Source: Rhyzopertha dominica (taxonomy: Eukaryota > Arthropoda > Insecta > Coleoptera > Bostrichidae). Taken from it: a stretch of 64,000 nucleotides of DNA. The notes under the pieces are model-generated. The model was not told the origin of the DNA and made no database searches. It saw nothing but the letters and a program-made list of their open reading frames with translations. Shown here piece by piece: positions 23,271 to 33,119 of the stretch (position 1 is the stretch's first letter; each line of letters begins with the position of its first letter). The translations under genes were made by a program, and so were the position numbers. The stretch covers positions 4,278,002 through 4,342,001 of the forward strand of contig QCXZ01000138.1 in assembly GCA_025024175.1 (NCBI GenBank), given 5' to 3'.

Positions 23271-24751
23271 TCAGCCACTAACAAACTTAGCCCACTGTTT
23301 CCGGTCGATGGTCATTCGCCGTGCTTCTTTCCATGTCTTGTCTTTTTCTTGCAGTATCTTCTGCACCGTGCTGTCCCATGTTTGCCTAGGTCTTCCTCGC
23401 TGTCTCCTTGGTGTCACTTTAGCTTCCCAGATGCACTTTACCTGTGCTTCATCCCCCATCCTGCACAGATGACCAAACCACTTCAGCTGATTCTTCTCTA
23501 TTTCTTTCAACACTGAGTCCACTTTAAGTTCATCTTGTATATCCTGATTCCTTACTCTATCCATCCTTGTAATCCCCATCACTCTTCGCAGGTATTTCAT
23601 TTCCGTGGCTTGTATCGAGCTCTTCATGCTAGTAGTGAGCACCCATGATTCACTTCCATACAAAAGAATAGGTCTGAAAATTGATTTATACACAGACATC
23701 TTTGTTTTCCTTGTTATTTCTTTTTTATTGATAAATGTTGTTCTTATAGCATGGTACAACTTCATTTGCTGCTGTTATTCTGTTTGTGACTTCTGTGTTG
23801 TACATTCCGCTTCTGTCTATTGCTACCCCCAGATATTTAAAACTTTCCACCATCTCTATTGTTGTTCCATCTATTTGTATGTGGTCATATTTTGCCTCTC
23901 TTCCAATATGCATCATCTTCGTTTTCTTGACATTCATTTTCATGTTGAATTTATTTATTATCTCTGCCCACCATTTCAGATTTGTGTTCATATCTTCCTC
24001 ACTACCGGCACATATTATAACATCATCCGCAAACGCCACACTCCGTGATTGTAACTTGCCGCATGTTTCTATATCCCACTTGTAATCTCTTTGCTTTCGT
24101 TCTATACATTTTTAATATTTCGTCCATGATAATGTTAAACAATGTGGGACTCAAACACCTCCTTGCTTCAGTCCTTCGTGTGTGACAAACTCCTCAGATT
24201 GGCTATTTCTGGTTCTTACATAATTTCTGGTGTTAACGTACGTGCTTTTTATGGCTTTTATTAATTTTGAATCTACTCCTCGGTTTTTCATGCTTTCCCA
24301 TATTTGTTGTCTTTGTACACGGTCGAAAGCTTTTTCCAAGTCTATGAAGCAGAAGAATGCATCCCGGTTTTTGTATTTTAATTTTTTCTGTAATTTGCTT
24401 TAACGTAAAAATGTGATCTTGTACGCTATGTCCTCGTCTAAAACCACTTTGCGATTCAATAAGTTCTCCTTGTATTTTATTGCTCAGTCTTTTTTCCAAT
24501 ATTCTTTCGTAAATCTTAGCTACCGTGCACATTAATGTAATTCCTCTGTAATTCTCACATTTCATTTTGTCTCCAGCCTTATGCACGGGCATTATTATTC
24601 CCAATTCCCAATCTTTTGGTATTCTATCTTGTTTCCATATTTCATTTATCAATTGCAGTAACATCTTCCTCCCTACAGGACCCATTAATTTAACCATTTC
24701 TGCTGAAATTTGATCATGCCCTGGAGCTTTTCCATTCTTCATTTTACGCAC
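23271..24751 (-). pseudogene. Reverse transcriptase and C-terminal region of the RTE-like LINE
   Basis: Conserved blocks in order: MKNGKAPGHDQISAEMVK, PVHKAGDKMKCENYRGITL, SQSGFRRGHSVQDHIF, EKAFDRVQRQQIW, THEGLKQGG, FADDVIICAG (the catalytic Asp pair) and VESFKYLGVAIDRSG. The C-terminus follows with YGSESWVLTTSMKSSIQ, LKWFGHLCRM and RKQWAKFVSG. At least four frame changes separate these blocks (near 24,345, 24,140, 24,045 and 23,760). Residues of the active site are retained. It reads as one protein of roughly 500 aa with small indels, not as separate genes. Confidence 0.88.
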
Positions 24752-25479
24752 TGCTTCCTGTAGTTCCTCTTTCTGTGATTTTTCCCCTCCGTATTTCCAT
24801 CATTGTTTTCTGTTTGTCCAGTCTGATGCTCTTCTTCCTCCTCTTCGATAATGTTTGTCGTACTTGTCCCCAGTAGTTCTTGGAAGTATTCTCTCCATCT
24901 CTGCATAATTTTACAATTTTTCTGTCAGTAACTTTCCATTTACATCCTTCATTTGCATAAGTTCTGCATCTCTTCCTACTCTCAGGCTCTTCAACACTTT
25001 ATAAAACAGCTTTTTGGTGTTCTTTGTGGTTTCTTTCCATTCTATTGCCAAACTCCTCCCAACTTTTCATTTTAGATTGTTTAACTATTTTTTTGACTGT
25101 TGTCCTTTGTTCCTTATATTCCCTGTATGTAACGTCATCCTTCTTACTTAAATATGCTAACCACTTGCTTTTTTTTATTTTAACCTGTTCTTTTATTTCT
25201 TTGTTCCACCATCTTGTTTGCTTTCTATTTTTGTTTATGCTGTTTGTTCCGCATGCTAACTTTGTTGCTGTTAGCAATATGTTTTGAATGTCTCCCATGT
25301 TTGTTCTATGTTTTGATATTGTACTGTTTGTACTGCCTCTGCTATTAGTTCTTCTTCTATTTGTTTATACTTGTTTGTCGTTTCTTTTTCACGCAGTTTG
25401 TACGTTTTGACTGTTATATGTTGTGGGTTTGTTATGTTGTCTCTTCTTGTCTGTTCTTTTTCCCTATTCATTACTGCTA

Positions 25480-26259
25480 CTAACGCGTAGTGATCACTAT
25501 TATTTCTAATCCTCTTTTTACTCTCACATCTCTGACGTCTCTTCTGTTCTTCTTTTCTACTAAAATGTAATCTATGATCGACTTTTCTTGTCTAGTGGGA
25601 GCTACACGTGTATATTTATGTTTTTCCTTATGTTGGTAGAAAGTGTTAGTTATTATCATATTATTTAGTATACAAAATTCAATCATTTTCTTCCCATTAT
25701 TGCTTCTTGTTTCTTCACCATGTATCCCTAATACGCTTGCTGTGGTTTTATCTTTTATACCTACTCTACTATTGAAATCTCCCGCAATTATAACTTTTCC
25801 TTTCGCATTTTCCAGTGTTAATGTTAGTTCCTCCCAAAATTTATTTCTAGTTTCTACTCTATCATCCTCATTGGGTGCGTATATTGTTATTATGTTGGTA
25901 TTTTCCTTAATTCCCATATTAATTTGTACTATAAGTATTCTATCTGTAATTGCTTCCCACATAGTTATTTTGCCTTTCCATTTTTTATTTATTATGCATC
26001 CAACTCCAGATTTAGCTCTTTCCCCTTGTTGTACTCCACTAAAAACAAGTATGTGTCCATTACCTAGTTCCATCATACCCTTTCCCTTCCTTTTGGTTTC
26101 TGTTATTGATAAGATCTGAAGATTGGCATTTTCAAATTCATCCACAAGTTCTTGCTCTTTTCCTTGCAGGCCTCTTACATTCCACGTTCCCATTTTCCAT
26201 GTATCTGTTGTCCGTTTTCTCTTTTCCTGTTCCAGCGTTGTCGTCTTAGGTTTGATCAT
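25480..26259 (-). pseudogene. Apurinic-type endonuclease domain of the RTE-like LINE
   Basis: A 259-codon frame contains KMGTWNVRGLQGKEQEL, LSITETKRKG, GVGCIINKKW, ITIYAPNEDD, VIIAGDFNSRVG and KSIIDYILV, the ordered active-site blocks of the exonuclease/endonuclease/phosphatase fold that nicks target DNA for LINE insertion. The preceding 26,277-26,540 stretch (DNDLTKEELKVQAKLREIA) resembles the C-terminal part of ORF1-like proteins found ahead of such endonucleases. A frameshift after 25,480 disconnects it from the reverse transcriptase. Confidence 0.85.
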
Positions 26260-26573
26260 ATCAGGTTTGCATATTATTAGTTTTTTGNCACTCTTACTAT
26301 TTTATTTTCCGTCCTGTCCCACTTCCATAAAACATCATCAATAAATATTTTGCCATATTTGACTGCTGTTTTCCGTCCTTTCTGATTTTCTTCGTATGCA
26401 ATTTCTCTCAATTTAGCTTGTACTTTAAGTTCTTCTTTAGTAAGATCGTTATCAATGAAAATTTTTGTTCTCCTAAGTTTATTCTTGTTTTTCATCAAAT
26501 CCATCTTGTCTTCCCAAGTTTCTATCTTTGCTACTATCATTTTTGCATTTATAGTTTGGACATTTCTTTATAT

Positions 26574-27183
26574 GTTGATTTAATTGCAAATCTACGATAT
26601 GTCCAACGATAAAGTTTTTGTTTCTGCGCCAAAACTGCCCAAAAAAACTTTTTTTTGCTTGTCTTGAAACCAGCAAGTCTGTGTTTAGAACTTTATTATT
26701 TTGACACAATGGAAAAACGTTTATATTCCTCTTGATTGTGGACTTAGTAATGATTAATTTTAACTTTAAAGTTTTTATCATATATTTTTGACAATTCTAT
26801 AACAGTTNGCTGTTGTAAACGTTTATAATATGTTGACTTTGGAGAAGGGAATTTATTTGATTCAATCTTGTGATATGGGTGAGCTAAGTTACTGAGTGTT
26901 TACTTTCTCGTGAACTAATAAAAAGCTTTTAACAAGTGCATCTTTAAAAATTTTAAGAAACAGATGAATACGATGAAGAAGACATTGCTACCCTTTTGGG
27001 GTTGGAATCTGTGCAGAATTAATCACACATTGAAAAAATGTTGAAATAAAGGGAATTCAGCCATACAAACAGAAATTTAATCATTAAAATAGAAGTTACT
27101 CCTTTGAGGTATTATTGGAAGACAATCCAGTTACAGGAGAATAAAACAAAATTTGATATAATACAGAACATCCTTAGAATACA
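26574..27183. other. Unrecognised sequence shared with copy 2
   Basis: Shared with 61,616-62,227. Short coding-like stretches exist (for example DEYDEEDIATLLGLESVQN near 26,965) but the two copies differ by frame-changing indels, so no protein is maintained. It may be the inner part of an unidentified element ending at 27,184. Confidence 0.35.
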
Positions 27184-27977
27184 GGGTCGCTACAAAGTAC
27201 TATACAGCACTAACAGCTGGCAGTTAGAGGTGGTAGGAGAATGCAAATTGGCCAGAATTCGATGTAATACTATGCAGGATAACCCAAATAATAATCACAT
27301 ATACACCGCAAAAATTTGCCAACAGGTATAATATTAATAATGTTAACTGAAATATGACTAAGACCCATAAGCCTATATATCATGTTTTAAGTAGTATGTA
27401 AACACAATAAGGTACTTTTTACTTCGTGGCAGTATATATTATCATTTGAACGTTACACATTGCACATTAAAAAAAACCAATGCTGCATTACTGCCAGGAA
27501 GTAAATGGGGAACATTTTGAGCATCTTCTGTAATATAAATCTGAAAAAATACAGCATTCACGGAATCATGTTTTTCTTTTTTACTTTTTGGGTACCTACC
27601 CGATTCGCAATAAACTGATCAAACTGGACGAAAATTATCACCAGCCAAGGGAAAATGGTAATACCTAGCTTTTTTTGCCCATTTTAGCGATAAAGAAAAT
27701 TATTTTCATTCTTTTTGTTCTTTGTCAGGCTCAATTCATTGTAGTTACATTTTTATCAACTCAGAAGCAATAAATTGTACAAGTGTAATACATCCTTTTC
27801 AATGATGTGTCTTTTGGCCTCCCTCTTCCCTTGCGCCCATATATTCGAAACAAGATCTGACACGGAGTTGAAAAACTCCAGAAAATGCATTTTAGTTATC
27901 TACAGGTCCATGTACAATTTAAGAAAAATCGGTCTAACAGAAGCTGATTCTGCTGGTTCCTTACTTTGTAGGGACCC
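27184..27977. mobile_element. Short non-autonomous relative of the IS630-type transposon (copy 1)
   Basis: The ends match as inverted repeats: GGGTCGCTACAAAGTA at 27,184 and the inverse of GGGTCCCTACAAAGTA ending at 27,977. From about 27,540 to the right end the sequence is a diverged inverse of the left terminus of the element at 19,044 (shared AAACATGATTCCGTGAA and GGTGATAATTTTCGTCC blocks). No transposase remains. It is an internal-deletion derivative mobilised in trans. The copy at 62,228-63,056 keeps about 20 bp that are missing here near 27,791. Confidence 0.68.
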
Positions 27978-28329
27978 GGTATACAAGACATGATAAGAAG
28001 TACAGAATATTAATGTTATTGAATGCTAAGAACATACTAAAGTACTCATTTTAATTTACTATTCAAATACACAAATATTGTTTAGAAAATTGGCACAAGT
28101 CAGCAGCTAAAATAAATTAAATTAATTATGTTAATTTGAGTTAAATTTACAAAATTGTGATTATAATAATAATTATAAGAAAGAACTTATTTTATTGGAA
28201 TGATTATTAATATAAGCATCACAATAAATGTTAAAAATTAATTATTATGAAAGTTTGATTTTATTTAGTCATATACCTATACAAACGTTATATAGTTTAC
28301 GAATTTCTCTTTCCTCTATTTTATTCCTG

Positions 28330-28860
28330 ACATGTATTAGCCCGATTTACAAACCTAGGTTGTTAGTTTACCCGAACCAAGGACCCCACCAAAATTCATC
28401 CCGACCCCCCTCTCGACCCAAACCGATCGGAAAGCATTATATCTATCAATGCCCATTTATTAGTCCACCACCCAGGATCAACATTTCGCCCTTTGGAGCG
28501 ATGTAAGATAACCGCAGACAGATAGCGATCGTTCGATTCAGGCCGCAACCATTTTCTTCGAATGCGCTTTCATTCACGGATCCCTTTGTCATCCGAATGG
28601 ATGCGTTACACTTCTGAAAGGCACGCGAGTAATATATTGCGAAATAATGTGAGAACCTGGACGTGTGTGTGTGTGTGGTCTCGTTCAGATAGGCCACGTA
28701 TTCGTTTTCATTAGCATGCGCCGGGTGTTCGCAAACGGACCTAATTCCAAAGAGATAATTAATTTGGACAAATTAGGCCGGTCTTTGTAGGGAACACACG
28801 TATCCGTTTTACCTTTGCGTATATGGTAGCTGCTGCTGCCATGTGATAGGAAAAACATGC
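28330..28860. promoter_or_regulatory. GC-richer island, candidate regulatory element (copy 1)
   Basis: Non-repetitive, CpG-containing stretch with GATAACCGCAGA and a GATAATTAATTTGG homeodomain-type AT core, plus a short GT repeat at 28,664-28,677. The antisense 83-codon ORF has no recognisable domain. It is nearly unchanged in copy 2 (63,420-63,930). Confidence 0.27.
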
Positions 28861-29149
28861 TAAATGGGAATGTGCATGTACTGCAGATTAGAATTGGTGA
28901 AACTTATTACTTTGCAAAAATGCCTTTGTGTAAAGTTAAGTAATCAGTTAGTAGTTCCTTTCAGAATACTCTTTCCTTTTTATGGCAGGCTGTATGGTAT
29001 CTAAAAGCTATCAGTATATAATGATAGCATACAAGACCACATTGTTATGGATTTGACCAGCATTTCAGTACTGAAGATCCAACAATTTTATTGAAAAAAA
29101 TTGCAAGATTGGCTTCAGTATAAGTAGTTTTGTAACCTGACGGTTAGCG

Positions 29150-30375
29150 CTATCAGAAAGAAAAAGACTGCATACTTAAACCAAGTTTACTTCCAGTAAA
29201 CATTTCTGGAAAGCGAGGTGGGAAGTCCTGTGACATATCATCATACTCTGCTAATGAAATAAATGATTACTTTATGTCGGTATTTTCCCCATCCAATAAC
29301 TGTTCCAATGAAGTAAAACAATTTGATAGAAAACTTTTTAATGAAAATACTAAATTTTATATTACATTAATTGAAAATAATTTGGGGGTGCCACAAGGAA
29401 GTGTTCTCGGACCAATGGTGTTCAATATATATATATATATATATAAACGATGTACGTGATGTATTGCACAATGCATCTATTAATTTGTTTGCTGACGATA
29501 CATGGGTTTTTATGTCAGGTCGGGATCATCGTGAGTTAACAGACATTCTGAACATGGAACTATTTACACTGCATAAGTGGTTGTGTGCAAATCGGCTGAA
29601 ACTAAATTATTCTAAATCTAAGTGTATGGTCTTGGGATTTAAACATAACTGTAAAAAATATTATCAACAGCAATATGGTATTTATATTAGTAACGTAAAA
29701 TTAGAATTTGTAGGACAGCTTAAATATCTTGGAGTGATGTTAGATCCCCAGTTATCTTTCGGATGTTTTGTTGACGAAATATGTAAAAAAATTGGGAAGA
29801 AAATAGGATTCTTGTCTCGCATTTCTGCAAATTTGTCACTGTACAGTAGAAATTTAGTGTATAAAACTATAGTTTATCCTCACTTTGTGTACTGCATGTC
29901 CTTACTAATTGCATGCAAAAAAGAAGATATAAAGCGGCTGCAAATATTACAAAATAGGACTGCAAGGGTGATACTGTCTGTAAGTAGATATACTTCGGTG
30001 GATTATATGTTGCAAAGCCTTAAGTGGTTAAACATTCAACAGCAAATAGAGACCGCGAATGTTATAATAATTTTTAAATTAAGTAAGGGTATGTTGCCCG
30101 ACTACTTACAAAGACAATTAAACACTAGAGGTGATGTACACTCTCATAGCGTTCGAAATAAGCTGCATTACAACATAGAATTTTCAAGGAACACGCATGA
30201 GCAGAAACAACTATTTAGTGATGGTTTACGATTGTACAATAGTCTTCCGGGATATATGAAAGAAAAATTAACTGTACGTTCCTTTTCTTCAAGTGTTAAA
30301 CAAATGTATTTGACAAAAAGTGTACTTACTGTATAGATAATGTACAATTACTATTAGTTTTTTTACTGTATTAGC
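29150..30375 (+). pseudogene. Jockey-like LINE reverse transcriptase, internally deleted
   Basis: Plus strand: an upstream remnant (DYFMSVFSPSNN) joins, after a deletion of most of the fingers, to GVPQGSVLGPMVF. Then come the IYIND block, LFADDTWVFMSG (catalytic Asp pair), WLCANRLKLNYSKSKCMVLG, FVGQLKYLGVMLDPQLSFG, and the thumb and C-terminus (KRLQILQNRTARVILSVSR ... LYNSLPGYMKEKLTVRSF). The stop is near 30,336. An (AT)n run at 29,425-29,445 has expanded inside the IYIND codons and shifts the frame. It ends in a TAC-rich tail near 30,400. Otherwise about 300 codons are open, so it is a young fragment. Confidence 0.85.
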
Positions 30376-30391
30376 AGGTTTTGCTAAATAA

Positions 30392-30680
30392 ATGCATACT
30401 ACATACTACTACTACCATTTATCAAAGCCTAATAGCTTCCGAACCTCCCTATACACGCGGTCTTTTACTTATAATGCGATAAAATATTATAATGAACACT
30501 ATGATTTGTTTACTAACATATGCTCTGTAGAAAGTTTAAAAAAAACAAATGATGTATTGGTTAAGTCATTAGCTTGTAATTATAGTCAAAGCATGGCACT
30601 ATAGTTGTCTATGTTTTTGGTTTGGTTATTTCTTATTATTATATATATTATAAATAATGTACATTAAAAAGCAGTATCGA
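30392..30680 (+). pseudogene. C-terminal end of a second LINE copy
   Basis: Open for 70 codons with TRSFTYNAIKYYNEHYDLFT, similar in style to the extreme C-terminus of jockey-like reverse transcriptases, followed by an AT-rich tail. It directly abuts the TAC tail of the preceding LINE, so one may have inserted into the other. Confidence 0.4.
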
Positions 30681-31019
30681 TAGAATGAGTGACATACACA
30701 ATTTGTCAAAAATCGACAAAGGGCTCGTCAATTACAACAAGGAATTAAAGAATGCAATAATATGCAGCGGGTTACACTAAAAATAACAGAGTAGATAAAC
30801 TGAACACTTTATTCATACTACATTATTTTTATTTAACAGAGCATTTGAACGTAAAAAACTTTTGTATAAAATATTCTTCCAATAACAGATTATTCTAGCC
30901 ATATCTTTCTGCATTAATAATCGCAAAGGACCCAAAATAAATACGAGTATATACAAACATACTTAAGTNGTTTTCGGCTTCTGATAAANCCGCCACCTCT
31001 ACAAACATCGTGACTTTAT

Positions 31020-31330
31020 ACGAAANCAAGCNGCGATTAGAACCATCACCCGTCGGAGGGCACAAGTCCCGATTTTAATTTCCGTTGGGATCGGGGCCGC
31101 CCAACCGAAATGACGACGTGTGAAGCTCCCGGAACATTTGCATGTCTGCCCGCAGACTTATTGCAACGGGGTGGTGTACCCCGCACGCCGTGGGGGTTCC
31201 GCACCCCCCGAAGTTTGTTCACTTTCGGTGACAAGATATTTAGCAGGCGCTGCGGGGAACAAGGATCATCCTTTTGTGCGGTGGCCGCGNTGTAAAACTA
31301 CCGATAGAGTGCGTTACGCAAGTTGATGAC
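31020..31330. promoter_or_regulatory. CpG-rich island, candidate regulatory element
   Basis: About 300 bp of clearly higher GC content between AT-rich flanks, not repeated elsewhere in the window. It holds an ATTTGCAT octamer (POU-type site) near 31,136 and several CpG-rich palindromic stretches. Short ORFs on both strands show no domain. Ambiguous bases (31,026, 31,032 and 31,290) limit reading. Confidence 0.28.
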
Positions 31331-32347
31331 TATGCTGTTCTAGACAGGGAGGGAGGAAATCGGAACAGCAGGGATATCTGTATAGGACGCAAAATTGATA
31401 AGTACCTACTTATCAGCCCACCATATTAAGCATCACTATAGTTTCATTTTTAATAATTGTCTGACAAAATATATTTTATTCATAATCACTTTATAATTGA
31501 AGTTTTATCCACACCTAAGAACCGTATAAAGTACCACTTTATGCACTAGTGGAATAATGAAAATACTTTATCCCACTAGTGAGATAAAGAAAAATACAAT
31601 CTTAAATCAATCACATTTCGTTATATCTGTTATCAAATTTTACTTTTTTTGCCATTAACATTAAGTTTGTAGCTGTCATCGGTTACAGAAAGCATGCCTG
31701 TCGAAGTTCTTGAATTTNCCTTGCAATATCCAGCTTATTAAAAATGGAACCCTCGATATAGCTTTCTGCTGTAGCGGAGTTTCTCCACCAACAATGTCGT
31801 TTAATTATTGTGAAGTCAGCACCTTTATTAGCTAGTAAAGTTGTTGAGGTCCGCCTCAATACAATGGCCGCCATAAGCTTTGGACCTAAGGACATATATT
31901 TTCTACATGTCTACACAGTATTGATAGAGAATCCTTCTTCTATTATTGTGAATTTTCGTGAAATCCCTGACTTGGTATCTGGTATCGAAACAAGTTGATA
32001 TGCGCCCCTGTCATCTACATTACTGATTTTTAAATTCGTTAATTCACAGCAACGACAGGCACTAGACACTCCCATTATTAGTGCAACCTAAAATATTTCA
32101 AAATCGATTATCTATAACATCTAGAAAGTTATGAGATGTTACTTTGATCATCAAATATTCTTTATCGCAAGCCCTTCGCAAAAATTCTTCCACATGTCCT
32201 TTTCCAATACTGCAGCTTTCTTCGCTTTATATCCTATCGACACACTCTTCAGGTAGGCAGTGAGCTTACTATATTTTCCAATGTCTATGTTTCTATAAAC
32301 CTTTATGCAGCCTTCAACATTGAATACTTCAACCACATGGATGAAAT

Positions 32348-32359
32348 TGCATACTTCCT
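32348..32359. repeat. 12-bp target-site duplication (left)
   Basis: TGCATACTTCCT, repeated exactly at 32,907-32,918. It brackets the palindrome-plus-ribozyme insertion and splits the recombinase pseudogene. Confidence 0.85.
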
Positions 32360-32746
32360 AAGTAAGAATTTAGAATGGCAATGCCATCTGTCAGCATTAC
32401 ACTGACATGGTGACAAAGCCACCTAGCTGCCTTAACGGGTACTACTTCCTAAAGGAAGTGACCTGTAGCCTGACAAATTGGCATGCAACTGCATACTTCA
32501 ATTTGACAGCAGGCCACAACGGCACTTTTTGTTAGCGAGCAAGAACCGACATACATTAAAATGCATGTCTATGCAAAAAGTGCCGTGGGGGCCTGATGTC
32601 AAATTGAAGTATGCAGTTGCATGCCAATTTGTCAGGCTACAGGTCACTTCCTTTAGGAAGTAGCACCCGTTAAGGCGGTTAGGTGGCTTTGTCATCATGT
32701 CAGTGTAATGCTGACAGATGGCATTGCCATCCTAAATTCTTACTTA
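32360..32746. repeat. Palindrome: 172-bp arms with 42-bp loop
   Basis: The left arm 32,360-32,531 and right arm 32,574-32,746 are inverse copies with few differences. The loop (32,532-32,573) contains an inverted stretch identical to the 3' end of the hammerhead element that follows (ATTAAAATGCATGTCTATGC). No coding potential. It could form a long hairpin in DNA or RNA. Confidence 0.9.
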
Positions 32747-32758
32747 TGTACATCATAC

Positions 32759-32904
32759 CATTGCTTTGGTATATAAGCAAAACCAGTTCTATGCCGTGCT
32801 GTCTACACTAGACCTAAACTGCACTGATGAGCTGTAATGACAGCGGAATAGATTTATCTGCAGTTGGTTGAGTACGTAGACAGCACAGCATAGACATGCA
32901 TTTT
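32759..32904 (+). mobile_element. Hammerhead-ribozyme retroposon, copy 1 (146 bp, core mutated)
   Basis: Aligns end to end with the 145-bp element at 52,499-52,643. An 18-bp inverted repeat (32,789-32,806 with 32,876-32,893, one mismatch) encloses a hammerhead-like core. Here the unit is fused to the palindrome, and both lie inside one 12-bp duplication. Confidence 0.82.
32817..32865 (+). ncRNA. Hammerhead ribozyme, type I, probably inactive
   Basis: Stem I AACTGCA / TGCAGTT (32,817-32,823 with 32,859-32,865), CTGATGA (32,824-32,830), stem II GCTGT-AATG-ACAGC, then GGAA instead of the required GAAA. Stem III is ATA-GATT-TAT, with C at 32,858 as the cleavage base. The change affects the conserved A13 position, so loss of cleavage is expected. 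Confidence 0.78.
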
Positions 32905-33119
32905 AATGCATACTTCCTTTTTAAATTTAAGAAATACGATAACAGTTCTTCCTCATTTATGATAGATACACCCCGTTTTTAATTCCATTCGTTAAATTCG
33001 GAAAATACTTTTTCAGAATATTCCTTGGACTTCGCAGGCAGTAATTGTAGAGTTACTTCTGCAGCTTCCTTCAGGATTATCCCAGGAATACTTCCTTGCA
33101 TTTCTCACCAACTTAACAA

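Larger units (their letters stand above)
23213..26561 (-). mobile_element. RTE-like LINE, 5'-truncated, 3.35 kb, with 12-bp TSD
   Basis: The insertion is bounded by a perfect 12-bp duplication, and the empty site is visible in copy 2, so both borders are exact. Order on the minus strand: tail of an ORF1-like protein (26,277-26,540), apurinic-type endonuclease (25,480-26,259), linker (24,999-25,471), reverse transcriptase (23,725-24,751) and C-terminal domain (23,271-23,765). The length, and an endonuclease resembling the one captured in the mammalian CFDP2/BCNT protein (derived from RTE/BovB), point to the RTE clade. Several frame breaks make it inactive, but it must have inserted recently because copy 2 lacks it. 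Confidence 0.88.
17065..28919. repeat. Long near-identical duplication, copy 1 (contains RTE insertion)
   Basis: Reading the two regions side by side, 17,065-28,919 matches 55,472-64,000 base for base apart from scattered substitutions and small indels. The exception is 23,213-26,573 (LINE body plus one TSD), which is absent from copy 2. Removing that insertion leaves 8,494 bp against 8,529 bp. Copy 2 follows directly after a 100-N gap. Confidence 0.95.
31683..33115 (-). pseudogene. Crypton-type tyrosine recombinase, broken and split by a later insertion
   Basis: The minus-strand N-terminal half (32,985-33,115) gives LPAKSKEYSEKVFSEFNEWN. After the 32,360-32,906 insertion, 32,151-32,336 gives DIGKYSKLTAYLKSVSIGYK. 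The catalytic half follows: SACRCCELTNLKISNVDDRG (box I Arg), VLRRTSTTLLANKGAD (box II Arg, His replaced), IKRHCWWRNSATAESYIEGS (conserved His and nucleophile Tyr). Order and spacing match tyrosine recombinases of the Crypton group found in insect genomes, which integrate through a covalent DNA-tyrosine link. Stops at several places and a deletion near 32,100-32,150 make it inactive. Confidence 0.72.

Noticed and set aside
25643..26119. 158-codon plus-strand ORF within the RTE-like LINE
   Set aside because: Antisense of the endonuclease domain; hydrophobic translation is an artefact of the reverse reading.
28446..28697. 83-codon minus-strand ORF present in both duplication copies (also 63,527-63,778)
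   Set aside because: Its preservation simply follows from the near identity of the two copies. Composition and sequence show no domain, and it spans a GT microsatellite.
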